This document shows positions 20,744-30,640 of a stretch of DNA of 64,000 nucleotides, in pieces; position 1 is the stretch's first letter, and every line of letters begins with the position of its first letter. The DNA comes from an uncultured Chlorobiaceae bacterium (lineage in GTDB: Bacteria; Bacteroidota; Chlorobiia; Chlorobiales; Chlorobiaceae): positions 1 through 64,000 of the forward strand of contig CAJEXI010000007.1 of the NCBI GenBank assembly GCA_903994455.1, written 5' to 3'. The position numbers and the translations under genes are program-made. The notes beneath the pieces were generated by a model. The model was not told where the DNA came from, ran no database searches, and saw only the letters and a list, made by a program, of their open reading frames with translations.

Positions 20744-22189
20744 GTGGCAGACAAGATCACTTCACGAAGCGAGGATTATTCCCAATGGTACATTGACCTT
20801 GTGCGATCAGCAAAGCTGGCCGATTATGCTGATGTCAAGGGCTGTATGGTTATACGTCCAAATGGCTATGCAATATGGGAAAAAATGCAGGCCGCCCTCG
20901 ACCGGATGTTCAAGGAGACGGGGCACGTCAACGCCTACTTTCCGCTCTTTATTCCCGAAAGTTTTATCGCAAAAGAGGCAGAACATATTGAAGGGTTTGC
21001 ACCGGAGTGTGCTGTGGTCACTCACGGCGGAGGCCAGGAGCTTGCCGAAAAGCTCTATGTTCGTCCGACCTCTGAAACCATCATCTGGTCTTCCTATAAA
21101 AAGTGGATCCAGTCTTATCGGGATCTCCCTTTGTTGATCAACCAGTGGGCCAATGTGGTGCGCTGGGAGATGAGAACCCGCCTTTTTCTGAGAACCACGG
21201 AATTTCTCTGGCAGGAGGGCCATACTGCCCATGCCACCCCCGAAGAGTCGCAGGAGGAGGTGCTTCGCATGATCAATGTCTACAAGACCTTTGCCGAAGA
21301 GTATATGGCAATGCCGGTCATTATGGGCAAGAAGAGCGACAGTGAAAAGTTCGCAGGAGCTGTTGAAACATACTGCATAGAAGCGATGATGCAGGATACC
21401 AAAGCACTCCAGGCAGGCACCTCGCACAATCTCGGACAGAATTTCGCCAAGGCGTTTGACTGCCAGTTTCAGACCAGGGAGAGCACGCTTGATTACGTCT
21501 GGGCCACAAGCTGGGGCGTTTCAACAAGGTTGATTGGAGCCCTCATCATGGCCCATTCGGACGATCGCGGTCTGGTACTGCCTCCGAAACTTGCCACTCG
21601 TCAGGTGGTTATTATTCCGATTCTCAAGGGCGATAAAGCGGCCGTTATTGAGCGTTCCAATGCCCTTGCTGAGACACTGAACATAAGCGGCATTTCAGCC
21701 TTTGTCGACAGCAGCGAACAGAACTCTCCCGGATGGAAGTTTGCTGAATATGAACTGCAGGGCATTCCGATTCGTATCGAACTCGGGCCCAGAGATATTG
21801 AGAAAAATATCTGTATAGCCGCACGCCGCGATACACTTGAGAAAACCGAGGTTGCCCTTGACGACTTGCTGTCGGTGAATATCAGTGAAATTCTTAATGA
21901 TATTCAGCAGAGCATGTTCGACAAGGCATTGCAGTTCCGCAATGACAACACTTATGAAGTACAAAATTATGAGGAGTTCAAGACGGTTGTTGAAAAGGGA
22001 TTTGTGATCGCTCACTGGGATGGCACAGCAGAAACCGAAGCGAAAATCAAGGAAGAGACGAAAGCGACCATAAGGGTTATCCCTGAAGAGGCTGATTATA
22101 TTGCACAGTACCAAATTGATGAGCCAGGCACCTGTATCTATTCAGGAAAACCTGCGGACCGCAAAGTTGTGTTTGCCAAAGCGTACTGA
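20744..22189 (+). CDS. proS: Prolyl-tRNA synthetase, archaeal/eukaryotic type (ProS type 3)
   Basis: A 481-residue class II aminoacyl-tRNA synthetase that charges tRNA-Pro. Motif 2 ([24 protein letters not shown]) and motif 3 (GLVLPP) are intact, and the C-terminal anticodon-binding domain is followed by the extra C-terminal domain typical of the archaeal/eukaryotic form; the bacterial editing insertion is absent. The start is GTG at 20744, which begins at [15 protein letters not shown], the usual N-terminus. A terminator follows at 22203-22240. Confidence 0.95.
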   Translation: MADKITSRSEDYSQWYIDLVRSAKLADYADVKGCMVIRPNGYAIWEKMQAALDRMFKETGHVNAYFPLFIPESFIAKEAEHIEGFAPECAVVTHGGGQELAEKLYVRPTSETIIWSSYKKWIQSYRDLPLLINQWANVVRWEMRTRLFLRTTEFLWQEGHTAHATPEESQEEVLRMINVYKTFAEEYMAMPVIMGKKSDSEKFAGAVETYCIEAMMQDTKALQAGTSHNLGQNFAKAFDCQFQTRESTLDYVWATSWGVSTRLIGALIMAHSDDRGLVLPPKLATRQVVIIPILKGDKAAVIERSNALAETLNISGISAFVDSSEQNSPGWKFAEYELQGIPIRIELGPRDIEKNICIAARRDTLEKTEVALDDLLSVNISEILNDIQQSMFDKALQFRNDNTYEVQNYEEFKTVVEKGFVIAHWDGTAETEAKIKEETKATIRVIPEEADYIAQYQIDEPGTCIYSGKPADRKVVFAKAY

Positions 22190-22202
22190 CCGAAACCAGA
22201 AC

Positions 22203-22240
22203 GCCCCCCTCACACGACAATGAGAAGGGGGCGGCTTTTT
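22203..22240 (+). terminator. Rho-independent terminator after proS
   Basis: GCCCCCCTCA and TGAGAAGGGGGC form a GC-rich stem with a small bulge and an eight-base loop. GGCTTTTT follows, shortly after the proS stop. Confidence 0.8.
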
Positions 22241-22306
22241 GAGACCACGATTCCGTGATTGACGATCACCTTCTTTGAGTATCCAAAGAGGTGACATGTT
22301 GGTCGA

Positions 22307-22897
22307 TCAGGTTTCTTTGAAAAATTCTCTCAACCCCTCTTCATCAGGTTTCATCGTTTTATCGCCCTTGTGCCAGTTGGCCGGGCAGACCTCACCATAC
22401 TCCTCGGTAAACTGAAGAGCATCAACCAGGCGGAGCACCTCATCAACATTACGGCCAAGAGGCAGATTGTTGACCACCTGGTGCTGCACAACACCCTCTT
22501 TATCAATCAGGAACAATCCTCTCAGCGCAATCCCCGCACCATCAAGCAAGACATCATAATCGGCAGAAACAGTTTTGTTGAGATCCGATAGCAGGGTGTA
22601 GGTGACCCCCTCAATGCCTCCCCGGCTTTTTGGAGTGCCAAGCCATGCGAAATGAGAAAACTTTGAATCCACAGAACAGCCAATCAACTCAACATTTCTG
22701 TTGCGGAACTCCTCAAGCTTTTCCTGAAACGCATGAAGCTCTGTAGGGCAAACAAAAGTGAAATCAAGGGGATAAAAAAACAGAACCACATATTTCCCAC
22801 TGAAATCAGAAAGCTTGCATGAATCAACAAACTCTGAGCCGTTGACAACGGCAGCAACATCAAAATCCGGCGCCTTGCGGCCGACAAGCACACTCAT
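22307..22897 (-). CDS. 2-Cys peroxiredoxin (AhpC/TSA family)
   Basis: A 196-residue typical 2-Cys peroxiredoxin that reduces hydrogen peroxide and organic peroxides. The peroxidatic cysteine is C50 in FTFVCPTE and the resolving cysteine is C171 in GEVCPANWHKGD. GTPKSRGGIEGV corresponds to the region between them. It closely follows the AhpC1/Prx1 pattern and would protect a strict anaerobe from oxygen exposure. No reductase gene is adjacent. Confidence 0.94.
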   Translation of the reverse strand: MSVLVGRKAPDFDVAAVVNGSEFVDSCKLSDFSGKYVVLFFYPLDFTFVCPTELHAFQEKLEEFRNRNVELIGCSVDSKFSHFAWLGTPKSRGGIEGVTYTLLSDLNKTVSADYDVLLDGAGIALRGLFLIDKEGVVQHQVVNNLPLGRNVDEVLRLVDALQFTEEYGEVCPANWHKGDKTMKPDEEGLREFFKET

Positions 22898-23205
22898 GGT
22901 ATTTTCCTGTTATGAGATTTTAAAAAAAAGTAATGATATTAACTGGATTAATTTTGTCCATTATAAACTTTTTCACGCTTTTTCGCAACAACAAAAGTTT
23001 GATGCTCAAATAACACGAGTATGTTATTCTCCACTTCGATGCCGATTGCAGGAATTGATAAAGCGGTGCAGCGTTTCAGGCGTCGATACCGGTCAATATT
23101 GGTGCCATGAAATCAATCGGAGAAAAAAATATCAATTCTTATTTTGATATTGTGTAATTTCTTTCGGTATTCTATTGACTCACTTCAACGAAACCATCAA
23201 CGACA
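22898..23205. other. Intergenic, AT-rich
   Basis: About 308 bases between divergent peroxiredoxin and lysozyme genes. It should contain both promoters. No gene, RNA or clear repeat is seen; the short frame at 22815-23147 has no coding character. Confidence 0.4.
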
Positions 23206-23637
23206 ATGATGCAAATCAGTGAAAATGGGCTTGATCTTATCCGCAAATTTGAGGGGTTACGTCTGGAGACATACGATTGTCCAGGGGGAAAGCTGACTAT
23301 CGGTTATGGCCATACAGGGCCTGATGTCAAACCAAACCTGAAGATTGACCATGCAAAGGCAACCGCGCTGCTGAAGGGGGATGTCGGACGATTTGAAAAA
23401 TCAGTCAATGAGCTGGTTACGGTATCGATGACGCAGGGAATGTTTGATGCATTGGTCTGTTTTTCATATAACCTTGGCGCTGGTTCCCTGCGGGATTCGA
23501 CGTTGCTAAAAAAACTTAATGCGGATGACAGGCGGGGTGCCGCAGCAGAGTTTCTTAACTGGAATAAAGCGAAAGGGAAGCCGCTTGCAGGGTTGACGGC
23601 GCGACGTGAAAGCGAACGTGCGCTTTTTATGGCGTAA
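23206..23637 (+). CDS. Phage-type lysozyme / endolysin, GH24 family
   Basis: A 143-residue muramidase of glycoside hydrolase family 24. The catalytic triad pattern E-(8)-C-(5)-T is visible as E16, C25 and T31 (FEGLRLETYDCPGGKLTIGYGH), with Cys in place of the more common Asp. No signal peptide or SAR helix is present, so export would need a holin or another route. No other phage gene is nearby; it may be a domesticated or left-over endolysin. Two adjacent ATG codons occur at 23206 and 23209. Confidence 0.88.
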   Translation: MMQISENGLDLIRKFEGLRLETYDCPGGKLTIGYGHTGPDVKPNLKIDHAKATALLKGDVGRFEKSVNELVTVSMTQGMFDALVCFSYNLGAGSLRDSTLLKKLNADDRRGAAAEFLNWNKAKGKPLAGLTARRESERALFMA

Positions 23638-23880
23638 TTTATTGGTTTGGAGCAGCTTTCCTGCGGTATTAAACCGAAAAAGCCCGAATCGGCCACACTG
23701 GTTGGGGATGTTGCGCCTTGGCCAAGAGTGATGGTTCAGCCTTGTTCTTTTGTACTTATTCATTACTTTTTTCAGTCGAGGGCGGTTTCAGTCGCCCTCG
23801 TGTTCCATTTCTTGCAGGATTATGATGCTGGCGCATAGAGAATCATATCATATCCCCGGCTCTCATTTATTGTGTTCATT

Positions 23881-25875
23881 ATGGCTGTCAATGAAGCATT
23901 CAGGCAGGTTAAAACATTTTTTCTTGGCGGTGCGAGAGATTTTCGGGAGCGTAACATTTTTCACCAACTCGCCCTTTCTGCTTTTCTTGCATGGGTGGGG
24001 CTCGGTTCAGATGGTCTTTCATCATCCTGTTATGGACCTGCTGAAGCCTTCAAGGCACTTCAGGGACATCCAACACTCGGGATTTTTGTCGCCATAGGAA
24101 CAGGAATCACCATTCTGATTATCGCGGCAAGTTATTCTCATATCATTGAACTCTTTCCTCATGGCGGCGGGGGTTATCTCGTGGCCAGCAAACTCCTTTC
24201 TCCTGAAATGGGAGTTATTTCAGGCAGCGCTTTACTGATCGATTACATCCTGACCATTACCATCTCAATTGCCAGCGGTGCGGATGCCATTTTCAGCTTT
24301 CTGCCCATCAGCCTTATCGGTTATAAAATCTGGTTTGCAGTGTTCGGGGTTGCTGTGCTGCTTCTTCTGAATCTTCGGGGAATCAAGGAGGCGGTTATGC
24401 CCCTTGTTCCTGTTTTCCTGCTTTTCGTGGTGACGCACCTCATTGTTATTGTTTATGCGGTCATCACCCATTTTGCAAATTTTGGCATCGTCTATCAAGA
24501 GACGGGCCGTGAGCTTACCAGTTCATTTAACACCCTTGGAGTTTTCGGGGTGCTTTTTCTGGTTCTGAAAGCCTACAGTCTCGGCGCTGGTACCTTTACC
24601 GGTATTGAAGCGGTCAGTAACGGTCTTCCTGTTTTGCGTGACCCAAAAGTGGAGACGGCAAAAAAAACCATGAAATACATGGCGATCTCTCTCTCCGTCA
24701 CGGTTATGGGGCTGATGTTCGCCTACATTCTGTTTAATGTTCAGGATACACCCGGCAAGACCATGAATGCCATTTTGTTTGAAGGTATAACCTCGTCATG
24801 GGGTGGTTATAGCGGTGTTGCCTTTGTCTGGGTCACTCTTTTTTCTGAAGCGGTGCTCCTTTTTATTGCTGCACAGACCGGCTTTCTTGATGGACCGAGG
24901 GTACTGGCAAATATGGCGCTCGACAAATGGCTGCCCACACGCTTTGCCATGCTGAGTGACCGGCTGGTGACGGAAAAAGGGATTTTGGTGATGGGTTTCG
25001 CCTCCCTCATCATGATGCTCGCCTCTCATGGTTCCGTTGATTTTTTGATCGTGCTGTACAGTATCAATGTCTTTATCACCTTTACGCTCTCACAGCTCGG
25101 CATGGTCAAGCACTGGTGGGAGAAAAGAAATTCGGAAAAGAGGTGGCTGCGCAAGCTGATGATCAATGGAATCGGATTGACACTGACGACCTTTATTTTG
25201 ATTTCAGTGCTGATTCTCAAGTTTAATGAAGGGGGTTGGATGACCATTCTGATTACCGGTCTTCTGGTCACGGGTGCTTTTTATATCAAAAATCATTATA
25301 ACAAGACCGAACATACCCTGAAACGGCTTGATGTTATTGTTGAAGCAGCGGTGCTGAGCGGGTCGGATGTTCACGATCCGGAGAGTGATCAATCCAGTCC
25401 GGCCCCGGTGTATGACCCAAAAGGCAAAACCGCTGCGATACTGGTGAACGGCTTTAATGGACTTGGCCTGCATACCCTGTTCAGTGTGTTCCGTCTTTTC
25501 GGAAACAACTACAAAAATTATGTTTTTGTTGAAATTGGCTCTATTGATGCTGGTAACTTCAAGGGGGCAGATGAAATTGATAATCTCGGCAGCTTTGTTC
25601 GCAACGAGACCTCAAAATATACGGACTATATGAAAGAGCATGGCTACTATGCCGATGCCTACTTCTCTATCGGTACTGATGTGGTTGATGAAGTCAACAA
25701 ACTTGTTCCGATAATAACCGAAAAATTTCCGGATATCGTCTTTTTCGGAGGTCAGCTTGTCTTTTCCAGAGAGTCACTGATGGATCGCTGGCTGCACAAC
25801 TACACGGTTTTTGCCATACAGCAGAACCTTTATCTTCATGGCATTCCCTTTATCATTTTACCGATCAAGGTATGA
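23881..25875 (+). CDS. APC-superfamily permease, KimA/KUP-like potassium transporter candidate
   Basis: A protein of about 664 residues with about twelve membrane helices followed by a soluble C-terminal domain of about 180 residues. The motif GSDGLSSSCYGPAEAF near residue 40 is the first-helix signature of APC permeases close to KimA, a high-affinity K+ importer; other family members move amino acids. The hydrophilic C-terminus has a Rossmann-like pattern (KTAAILVNGFNGLGLHTL) and may be a USP-like regulatory domain. ATG 23881 is preferred over the upstream in-frame GTG 23872. The substrate is inference. Confidence 0.75.
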   Translation: MAVNEAFRQVKTFFLGGARDFRERNIFHQLALSAFLAWVGLGSDGLSSSCYGPAEAFKALQGHPTLGIFVAIGTGITILIIAASYSHIIELFPHGGGGYLVASKLLSPEMGVISGSALLIDYILTITISIASGADAIFSFLPISLIGYKIWFAVFGVAVLLLLNLRGIKEAVMPLVPVFLLFVVTHLIVIVYAVITHFANFGIVYQETGRELTSSFNTLGVFGVLFLVLKAYSLGAGTFTGIEAVSNGLPVLRDPKVETAKKTMKYMAISLSVTVMGLMFAYILFNVQDTPGKTMNAILFEGITSSWGGYSGVAFVWVTLFSEAVLLFIAAQTGFLDGPRVLANMALDKWLPTRFAMLSDRLVTEKGILVMGFASLIMMLASHGSVDFLIVLYSINVFITFTLSQLGMVKHWWEKRNSEKRWLRKLMINGIGLTLTTFILISVLILKFNEGGWMTILITGLLVTGAFYIKNHYNKTEHTLKRLDVIVEAAVLSGSDVHDPESDQSSPAPVYDPKGKTAAILVNGFNGLGLHTLFSVFRLFGNNYKNYVFVEIGSIDAGNFKGADEIDNLGSFVRNETSKYTDYMKEHGYYADAYFSIGTDVVDEVNKLVPIITEKFPDIVFFGGQLVFSRESLMDRWLHNYTVFAIQQNLYLHGIPFIILPIKV

Positions 25876-26066
25876 CCATCAGGTTTGGAAGCCATTGCCA
25901 GCAGCGCCTTCAGCGGCGAGAAGTTTGGTTGTAGCCCGACCTATGCCCCGGCTTGCGCCAGTGACCCAAGCGACTTTTGCTTTCACCTCCAGTTACCCTC
26001 CATTTGTTGTCAAAAAATTTCAGATTTGAGACCTGGGCATAGCTGGATACTGGCAAAGATACTCTT

Positions 26067-26249
26067 TTATTTCTTGATATAAGCGTTAAGCCCGATCGTT
26101 AACGGCTTGCCTTCAACCATCACTGAGGTGACCGTATTGCCGTGAGTACTTGCCACAACAAGCGTCTTGCCTGATGAAGAGGGAGTAGGCGTTTCGAGGT
26201 CAATTTCGATACAGAGTTTGCCGTTCTTGATTTCAACTGTCATGGCCAT
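26067..26249 (-). CDS. Small hypothetical protein
   Basis: A 60-residue protein without membrane segments, rich in beta-strand-like sequence (MTVEIKNGKLCIEIDLE and KTLVVASTHGNTVT). The sequence has coding character and a clean start and stop, but I do not recognise a family. It may be a green-sulfur-bacterial small protein. ATG 26243 is an alternative start two codons in. Confidence 0.5.
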   Translation of the reverse strand: MAMTVEIKNGKLCIEIDLETPTPSSSGKTLVVASTHGNTVTSVMVEGKPLTIGLNAYIKK

Positions 26250-26855
26250 GGTGGTAGTTTGTTTGGTGTTGAGTGACTGGTAAAGGGAGAATATAGCAAA
26301 AAGTATTTATAGAGGAGTGAGCAAAAGAGAAGAAGAGAGAAAGAGCAACGATTCGTTATCGTCAAGACGTGATTCTTTATTCTGACGAAGTCGAAAAGTT
26401 TGCTATGAGCCTCACTTTCGCCGATTTTGAATGATCGCGATTGAGCTGGAGGCCAAGGAGACCGACGAAGCCTTGCGGATAATCCTCAAGCTGGGAGTTG
26501 GAGTATGAAGATCTTTATCAGCAGTGAACTCACCTTTTCAGCACTTGCCTGAAAAAGCTTGTATAGCTCATAAATGGTTGATTCTGTTGATTGTTCTGAC
26601 ATCTCCATCGCAACCCGTCAGCAATATCATCTAATAAAAAGCGACTTTATTTGTAAATTCGCAGAGAAATATTTTCCATGGGGTCGACGAATGGAACATC
26701 AAAATATGCCAATCCATGACGCTATTATCCTGTGCCTGGAACTTATTGAAGATATGCTGTTCAATCACCTTACCACGACACATGATGCAACCAGCGGCAG
26801 GGTGGCGATTATAAAGCGTCCTTTTATAGTCATGCAGGCTTCGCTTCCCGCATCA
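26250..26855. other. Intergenic, likely decayed sequence
   Basis: About 600 bases with no convincing complete gene. Short frames on the plus strand (for example around 26380-26510) look like fragments of small genes with early stops. The 26574-26909 frame overlaps the DUF4276 gene and has no recognisable domain. This is probably eroded accessory DNA beside the defence-like pair. Confidence 0.35.
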
Positions 26856-27491
26856 TCAATAGTTCATCGTATTGCTTACCCCATCAATAAATCGTTTGGC
26901 CCACGGTGATGCGCTGACAACAAGAAGAGGATCAATGATGGCCAATATTTTGAACGAGTGCTGACCTTTACCATATTCCCCCTTACTCTTGCAACTTTTG
27001 GTCGCATTTTTAAGTGAACGGTATAAAGTTGCTTTTTCGACTGACTCAATTGCATGGCCAACAGAAGGCAAAGCATTGGCATGAAAACCCTGCGCAAAAA
27101 ATGTGGCCAGAGCTTTCCTGTCGCAGAGAAGCCATGCCTCCATACACTGCACCATCAAATGGCAATTTCTATCATTGGCTTGTGCCGTTTTTTCCCAGCA
27201 ATCGCCAGATCGGCTGCGAAGATGTTGCCACGGCTTCCACTCTTCCGGTGACCCTGCCATACAATCATCACCTACCGGAGCTTCGCTATCGACCAGCAAG
27301 AGCGCCTGGGTTCCCTGTGAAAGCGCCGTACAAAACGAATCATACGCCTCTTGACGGCTTCCGCAGGCAACGATTCGAGGCATATTCTCAACAAGACCAG
27401 CTTTTTTGAGAAATTCTGAAAATCCTCGCCGACACTCCGTCCTCAAATCATGGTGCTTGCCTCCACCTTCCACAAAAAGTTTTACTACCAT
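26856..27491 (-). CDS. DUF4276-family (TOPRIM-like) protein, partner of the AAA ATPase
   Basis: A 211-residue protein with the DUF4276 layout. The N-terminal strand KLFVEGGGKHHDLR has the acidic E8 followed by glycines, LLLVDSEAP (D68, E70) supplies the second acidic pair and LMVQCMEAWLLCDR follows. E...DxE resembles the metal site of TOPRIM nucleases. It starts inside the last 7 bases of the upstream ATPase gene, so the two are cotranslated. ATPase plus TOPRIM/DUF4276 pairs occur in anti-phage loci (compare OLD/Gabija/PARIS logic); nuclease activity here is inference. Confidence 0.75.
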   Translation of the reverse strand: MVVKLFVEGGGKHHDLRTECRRGFSEFLKKAGLVENMPRIVACGSRQEAYDSFCTALSQGTQALLLVDSEAPVGDDCMAGSPEEWKPWQHLRSRSGDCWEKTAQANDRNCHLMVQCMEAWLLCDRKALATFFAQGFHANALPSVGHAIESVEKATLYRSLKNATKSCKSKGEYGKGQHSFKILAIIDPLLVVSASPWAKRFIDGVSNTMNY

Positions 27492-28648
27492 CGCGTTCCT
27501 CCTATATCACCACGCTGCCACAGCTCACCCAGACGATAGTGTTCAAGCCACGGCTTTAACTCTTCACGACTTAACCGATGAAGCATTGTACCATCACGAC
27601 CCTTCTCACACACCAAAACCGATTCCGGCTGGTCACTCATGGCATCGACCAGAACATCAGAGTGTGTCGTAACAATAAGCTGACAACGCTCTGAGGCTTC
27701 CTTCATCAAATCGGCCAGAGTCGGCAACACATCAGGATGCAATCCCAGCTCCGGCTCTTCAATACAGATCAATGGCGGCGGTGATGGATGACAGAGAATT
27801 GCAAGAAGCGAGAGGTAACGAAGTGTTCCATCAGAAAGACGGGTTGCTGGCACACGAAAACGCCCTTCCTGAAAAAAAACCTGAACAGTGCCACCCTCAA
27901 TATGAACATCGTAATCATCAATGCCATCGTACAGGGCACGCAAGGCTTCAAGCAAGCGCTGTTTGACGGCAGGATCACGACGAAGACGATGCAGCACCAA
28001 TCCAAGATTACTCCCATCCGGCTCAAGCATATCATTGGGAAGATCAGCCTTTTGCGGCAATCGTGAAATGGTATAGCGACCAAAGCTCCATTCACGGTAA
28101 AGTTTCATGCTACCGAATTGCTTCGCCAAAAAGGTGATTTCAGGATATTGATCGGGATCGCGTCGTTGAGAAAGAATAGATTTCTCCATATCAACATCTT
28201 CCTGCTGCAAAAAACGTTTCTCGCCTTTAACATTGAGCGTTGGTCGTCCATCATTGAAGTGATAATAATATGGTACAGGCACACGCTCATCTTTTGGATG
28301 CTCATCCTCAATTATTTCATCAACAATCTCAAAACGCTGGTTTACAGCAGTGAAAGAAAGCACGTAGCGTATTTTTTTATGCAAATACGGATGAATAACA
28401 ACTACCTCCAGTGACGCTGTAGGGGTGCCTTTCACTCCTTTCCATAACCAGTCAGACACTCCACCACCTTCCCTGATCGGCTTCAGAAGCTGTTCGGGAG
28501 CGCTGCGGAGTAATTCTATTGATTCCAGCAAATTTGACTTGCCAGATCCATTCGGGCCAATAACAATATTGAGAGCATTCAGGCTTATCGGTTCCACCAG
28601 TTCACCAAAACTCAGAAAATTATTCAACGTGATTGAATGTAAAAGCAT
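27485..28648 (-). CDS. AAA-family (RecF/SMC-like) ATPase of a two-gene module
   Basis: A 387-residue ATPase of the AAA_21/RecF-like ABC class. Walker A is GPNGSGKS (31-38), the signature-like segment is RLSDGTLRYLSLLAIL, Walker B is ICIEEPELGLHP and the H-loop is TTHSDVLVDAM. No transmembrane or extra nuclease domain is seen, so effector activity probably lies in the DUF4276 partner that overlaps it by 7 bases. Similar stand-alone ATPases accompany nucleases in defence loci. It is followed on the same strand only by its partner; the arsenic operon lies upstream on the same strand after a 200-base gap. Confidence 0.85.
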   Translation of the reverse strand: MLLHSITLNNFLSFGELVEPISLNALNIVIGPNGSGKSNLLESIELLRSAPEQLLKPIREGGGVSDWLWKGVKGTPTASLEVVVIHPYLHKKIRYVLSFTAVNQRFEIVDEIIEDEHPKDERVPVPYYYHFNDGRPTLNVKGEKRFLQQEDVDMEKSILSQRRDPDQYPEITFLAKQFGSMKLYREWSFGRYTISRLPQKADLPNDMLEPDGSNLGLVLHRLRRDPAVKQRLLEALRALYDGIDDYDVHIEGGTVQVFFQEGRFRVPATRLSDGTLRYLSLLAILCHPSPPPLICIEEPELGLHPDVLPTLADLMKEASERCQLIVTTHSDVLVDAMSDQPESVLVCEKGRDGTMLHRLSREELKPWLEHYRLGELWQRGDIGGTRW

Positions 28649-28847
28649 ACTGTTTCCTGTTATGAGCTTAATGGTAATGTTTTATTCATCCGACCACTTT
28701 GAATTCAATTGCTGAAGCAGGCACACCAAGTCTCCTGTAGATGTTCCACTATGATGACTGGCCTCAAAACAACAAGCTTTTTTTGCAGTATAACAAACAA
28801 TTGCAGGTCATCAAACAGTTTGCATCGGTAGCCGCCATCTACAGTCA

Positions 28848-30614
28848 TCAAGCAGGCGAAAATGGATAAATGAGCAAGCGTAACAGTGTTTCTCCAACCG
28901 GTTCATTGTTCAATACTGGGACGACTGCAAATCGAAGAGCATGTCGATGAGCCACATCTTCTATCTCCTTTACTTCATTCTTTGCACGTTCCATCAACAG
29001 TGAAGATTGCGACACTGCTGCAGCCACACTGTTGTTGATAATCCAGCCCCAGGGTTCGATGCCCGCGCGTCGCAAATCTTCCTGTAAATTGACTGCTTCA
29101 AGAACAGGTGTTGTTTCGGCCAGGGTGACAATCAACACCTTTGTTTGTTTCTGGTCTTGTAACTGCATCATGGGGGTGACATCGTGCAAACCGGTTCGTC
29201 CTGCTTGACGGCTGACTTCGCGGTGATATGCTCCGGTGGCATCGAGCAGCAACAGTGTATGTCCCGTTGGCGCAGTATCGATCACAACAAATTTGTTGTC
29301 AGCCTCACGGATGATACGCGAGAATGCCTGAAAGACAGCGATTTCTTCGGTGCATGGCGAACGGAGGTCTTCTTCAAGCAGGGCTAAACCTTCGGTATCA
29401 AGCTGAGCACCTTTGGTATCCAGCACCTGATCCCGGTAGCGCTCGGTTTCAACTTCAGGGTCAATCCGGCTCACCATAAGGTTTTCAACCGTACCAGTCA
29501 GCGTTTTGGTGAGATGGGCCGCCGGGTCGGTTGTCGTCAGGTGTGTCGGGAGGCCTCGATGTGCCAGTTCAACGGCAACGGCAGCCGCCAGGGTGGTTTT
29601 ACCAACCCCGCCTTTACCCATAAACATGATGAGCCCGTGACTATCGGCAGCAATTTCGTCAACCAGTGCGGAGAGTTTTGGCGCATCGATTGTGACAGAC
29701 GTATCCCGTTCAACGATGAGCTGCTGCACGTTTGCCGTGAGCAATTGGCGCAAGGCTTCAAGGCCGACAAGATTGAATGGCTTGAGCGGTAGATGATCGC
29801 AGGGCAAGGTGTTAAGAATTGCAGGCATTGCTGAGAGAGCTGCTTGCTCACGGGAAAAAATCGCCTCGGCAAGAGCGTCCTCCTGGGTTTCGCTTTGGGG
29901 GAAGAGCCCGTTTATGACAAGAAAGTGTTGTGATATCCCGATGGCTGCGAGTTCTTGATACGTGCGTGCGACCTCCTGTAGCGTTGCATTTTGGGCTCGG
30001 GAGACCAAAATAAGGCGAGTAAGCAAAGGATCAGCCAGGGCTTCAACAGCAGCCTTATACTGTGCTCGTTGTTTTACAAGTCCGGCCAACGGCCCAAGGC
30101 ACGATGCATCTCCTTTTCCCTTTTCAATGAAGCTGCTCCAGGCACCGGGAAGCTGCAGCAGCCTGATGGTGTGACCGGTTGGCGCCGTATCGAAGATGAT
30201 ATGGTCGTACTCGGAATACAATGCGGTGTCCGTCAGGAGCGAGGTGAACTCGTCAAAAGCGGCGATTTCCGTTGTACATGCTCCGGAAAGTTGTTCCTCA
30301 ATGCTGTTGACCACGGTTTCAGGGAGTAAGCCCCTTACCGGCCCCACGATGCGTTCGCGGTAGAGCTGAGCGGCAGCCTGGGGATCAATTTCCAAAGCAA
30401 AAAGGCGTTCCACTGCCGTCAGAGCGGTAATCTGATTGCCTATAGTGACACCAAAAACCTGACCAACGTTGGATGCCGGATCGGTGCTGACGAGTAACAC
30501 CCGCAGTCCCTCATCAGCAAGATGAATGGCCGTTGCGCATGCTATGGAGGTCTTCCCGACACCCCCTTTTCCGGTGAAGAAAAGGAAGCGAGGTGGTTGT
30601 TCAAGAAATAACAT
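28848..30614 (-). CDS. arsA: Arsenite pump-driving ATPase ArsA (two-domain)
   Basis: A 588-residue tandem ATPase. Both halves have a deviant Walker A GKGGVGKT (near 15 and 334) and a DTAPTGHT signal-transduction motif. C113 and C421 fall at almost the same places as the arsenite-binding C113 and C422 of E. coli ArsA. It energises arsenite export through the membrane pump. ATG 30614 matches the usual N-terminus (MLFLEQPPRF) and lies 26 bases after arsD; a start at 30650 would overlap arsD. It is the last gene of arsR-arsC-acr3-arsD-arsA. Confidence 0.93.
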   Translation of the reverse strand: MLFLEQPPRFLFFTGKGGVGKTSIACATAIHLADEGLRVLLVSTDPASNVGQVFGVTIGNQITALTAVERLFALEIDPQAAAQLYRERIVGPVRGLLPETVVNSIEEQLSGACTTEIAAFDEFTSLLTDTALYSEYDHIIFDTAPTGHTIRLLQLPGAWSSFIEKGKGDASCLGPLAGLVKQRAQYKAAVEALADPLLTRLILVSRAQNATLQEVARTYQELAAIGISQHFLVINGLFPQSETQEDALAEAIFSREQAALSAMPAILNTLPCDHLPLKPFNLVGLEALRQLLTANVQQLIVERDTSVTIDAPKLSALVDEIAADSHGLIMFMGKGGVGKTTLAAAVAVELAHRGLPTHLTTTDPAAHLTKTLTGTVENLMVSRIDPEVETERYRDQVLDTKGAQLDTEGLALLEEDLRSPCTEEIAVFQAFSRIIREADNKFVVIDTAPTGHTLLLLDATGAYHREVSRQAGRTGLHDVTPMMQLQDQKQTKVLIVTLAETTPVLEAVNLQEDLRRAGIEPWGWIINNSVAAAVSQSSLLMERAKNEVKEIEDVAHRHALRFAVVPVLNNEPVGETLLRLLIYPFSPA

Positions 30615-30640
30615 AGTATTGGGTGATGGTATGGTTGTGG

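Noticed and set aside
20807-21427. Minus-strand frame of 206 codons inside proS
   Set aside because: It is the complement of conserved synthetase motifs and has no domain of its own.
23777-23800. CGAGGGCG/CGCCCTCG hairpin after the lysozyme
   Set aside because: A perfect eight-base stem but no T-run on either useful side; kept out as a terminator because direction and function are unclear.
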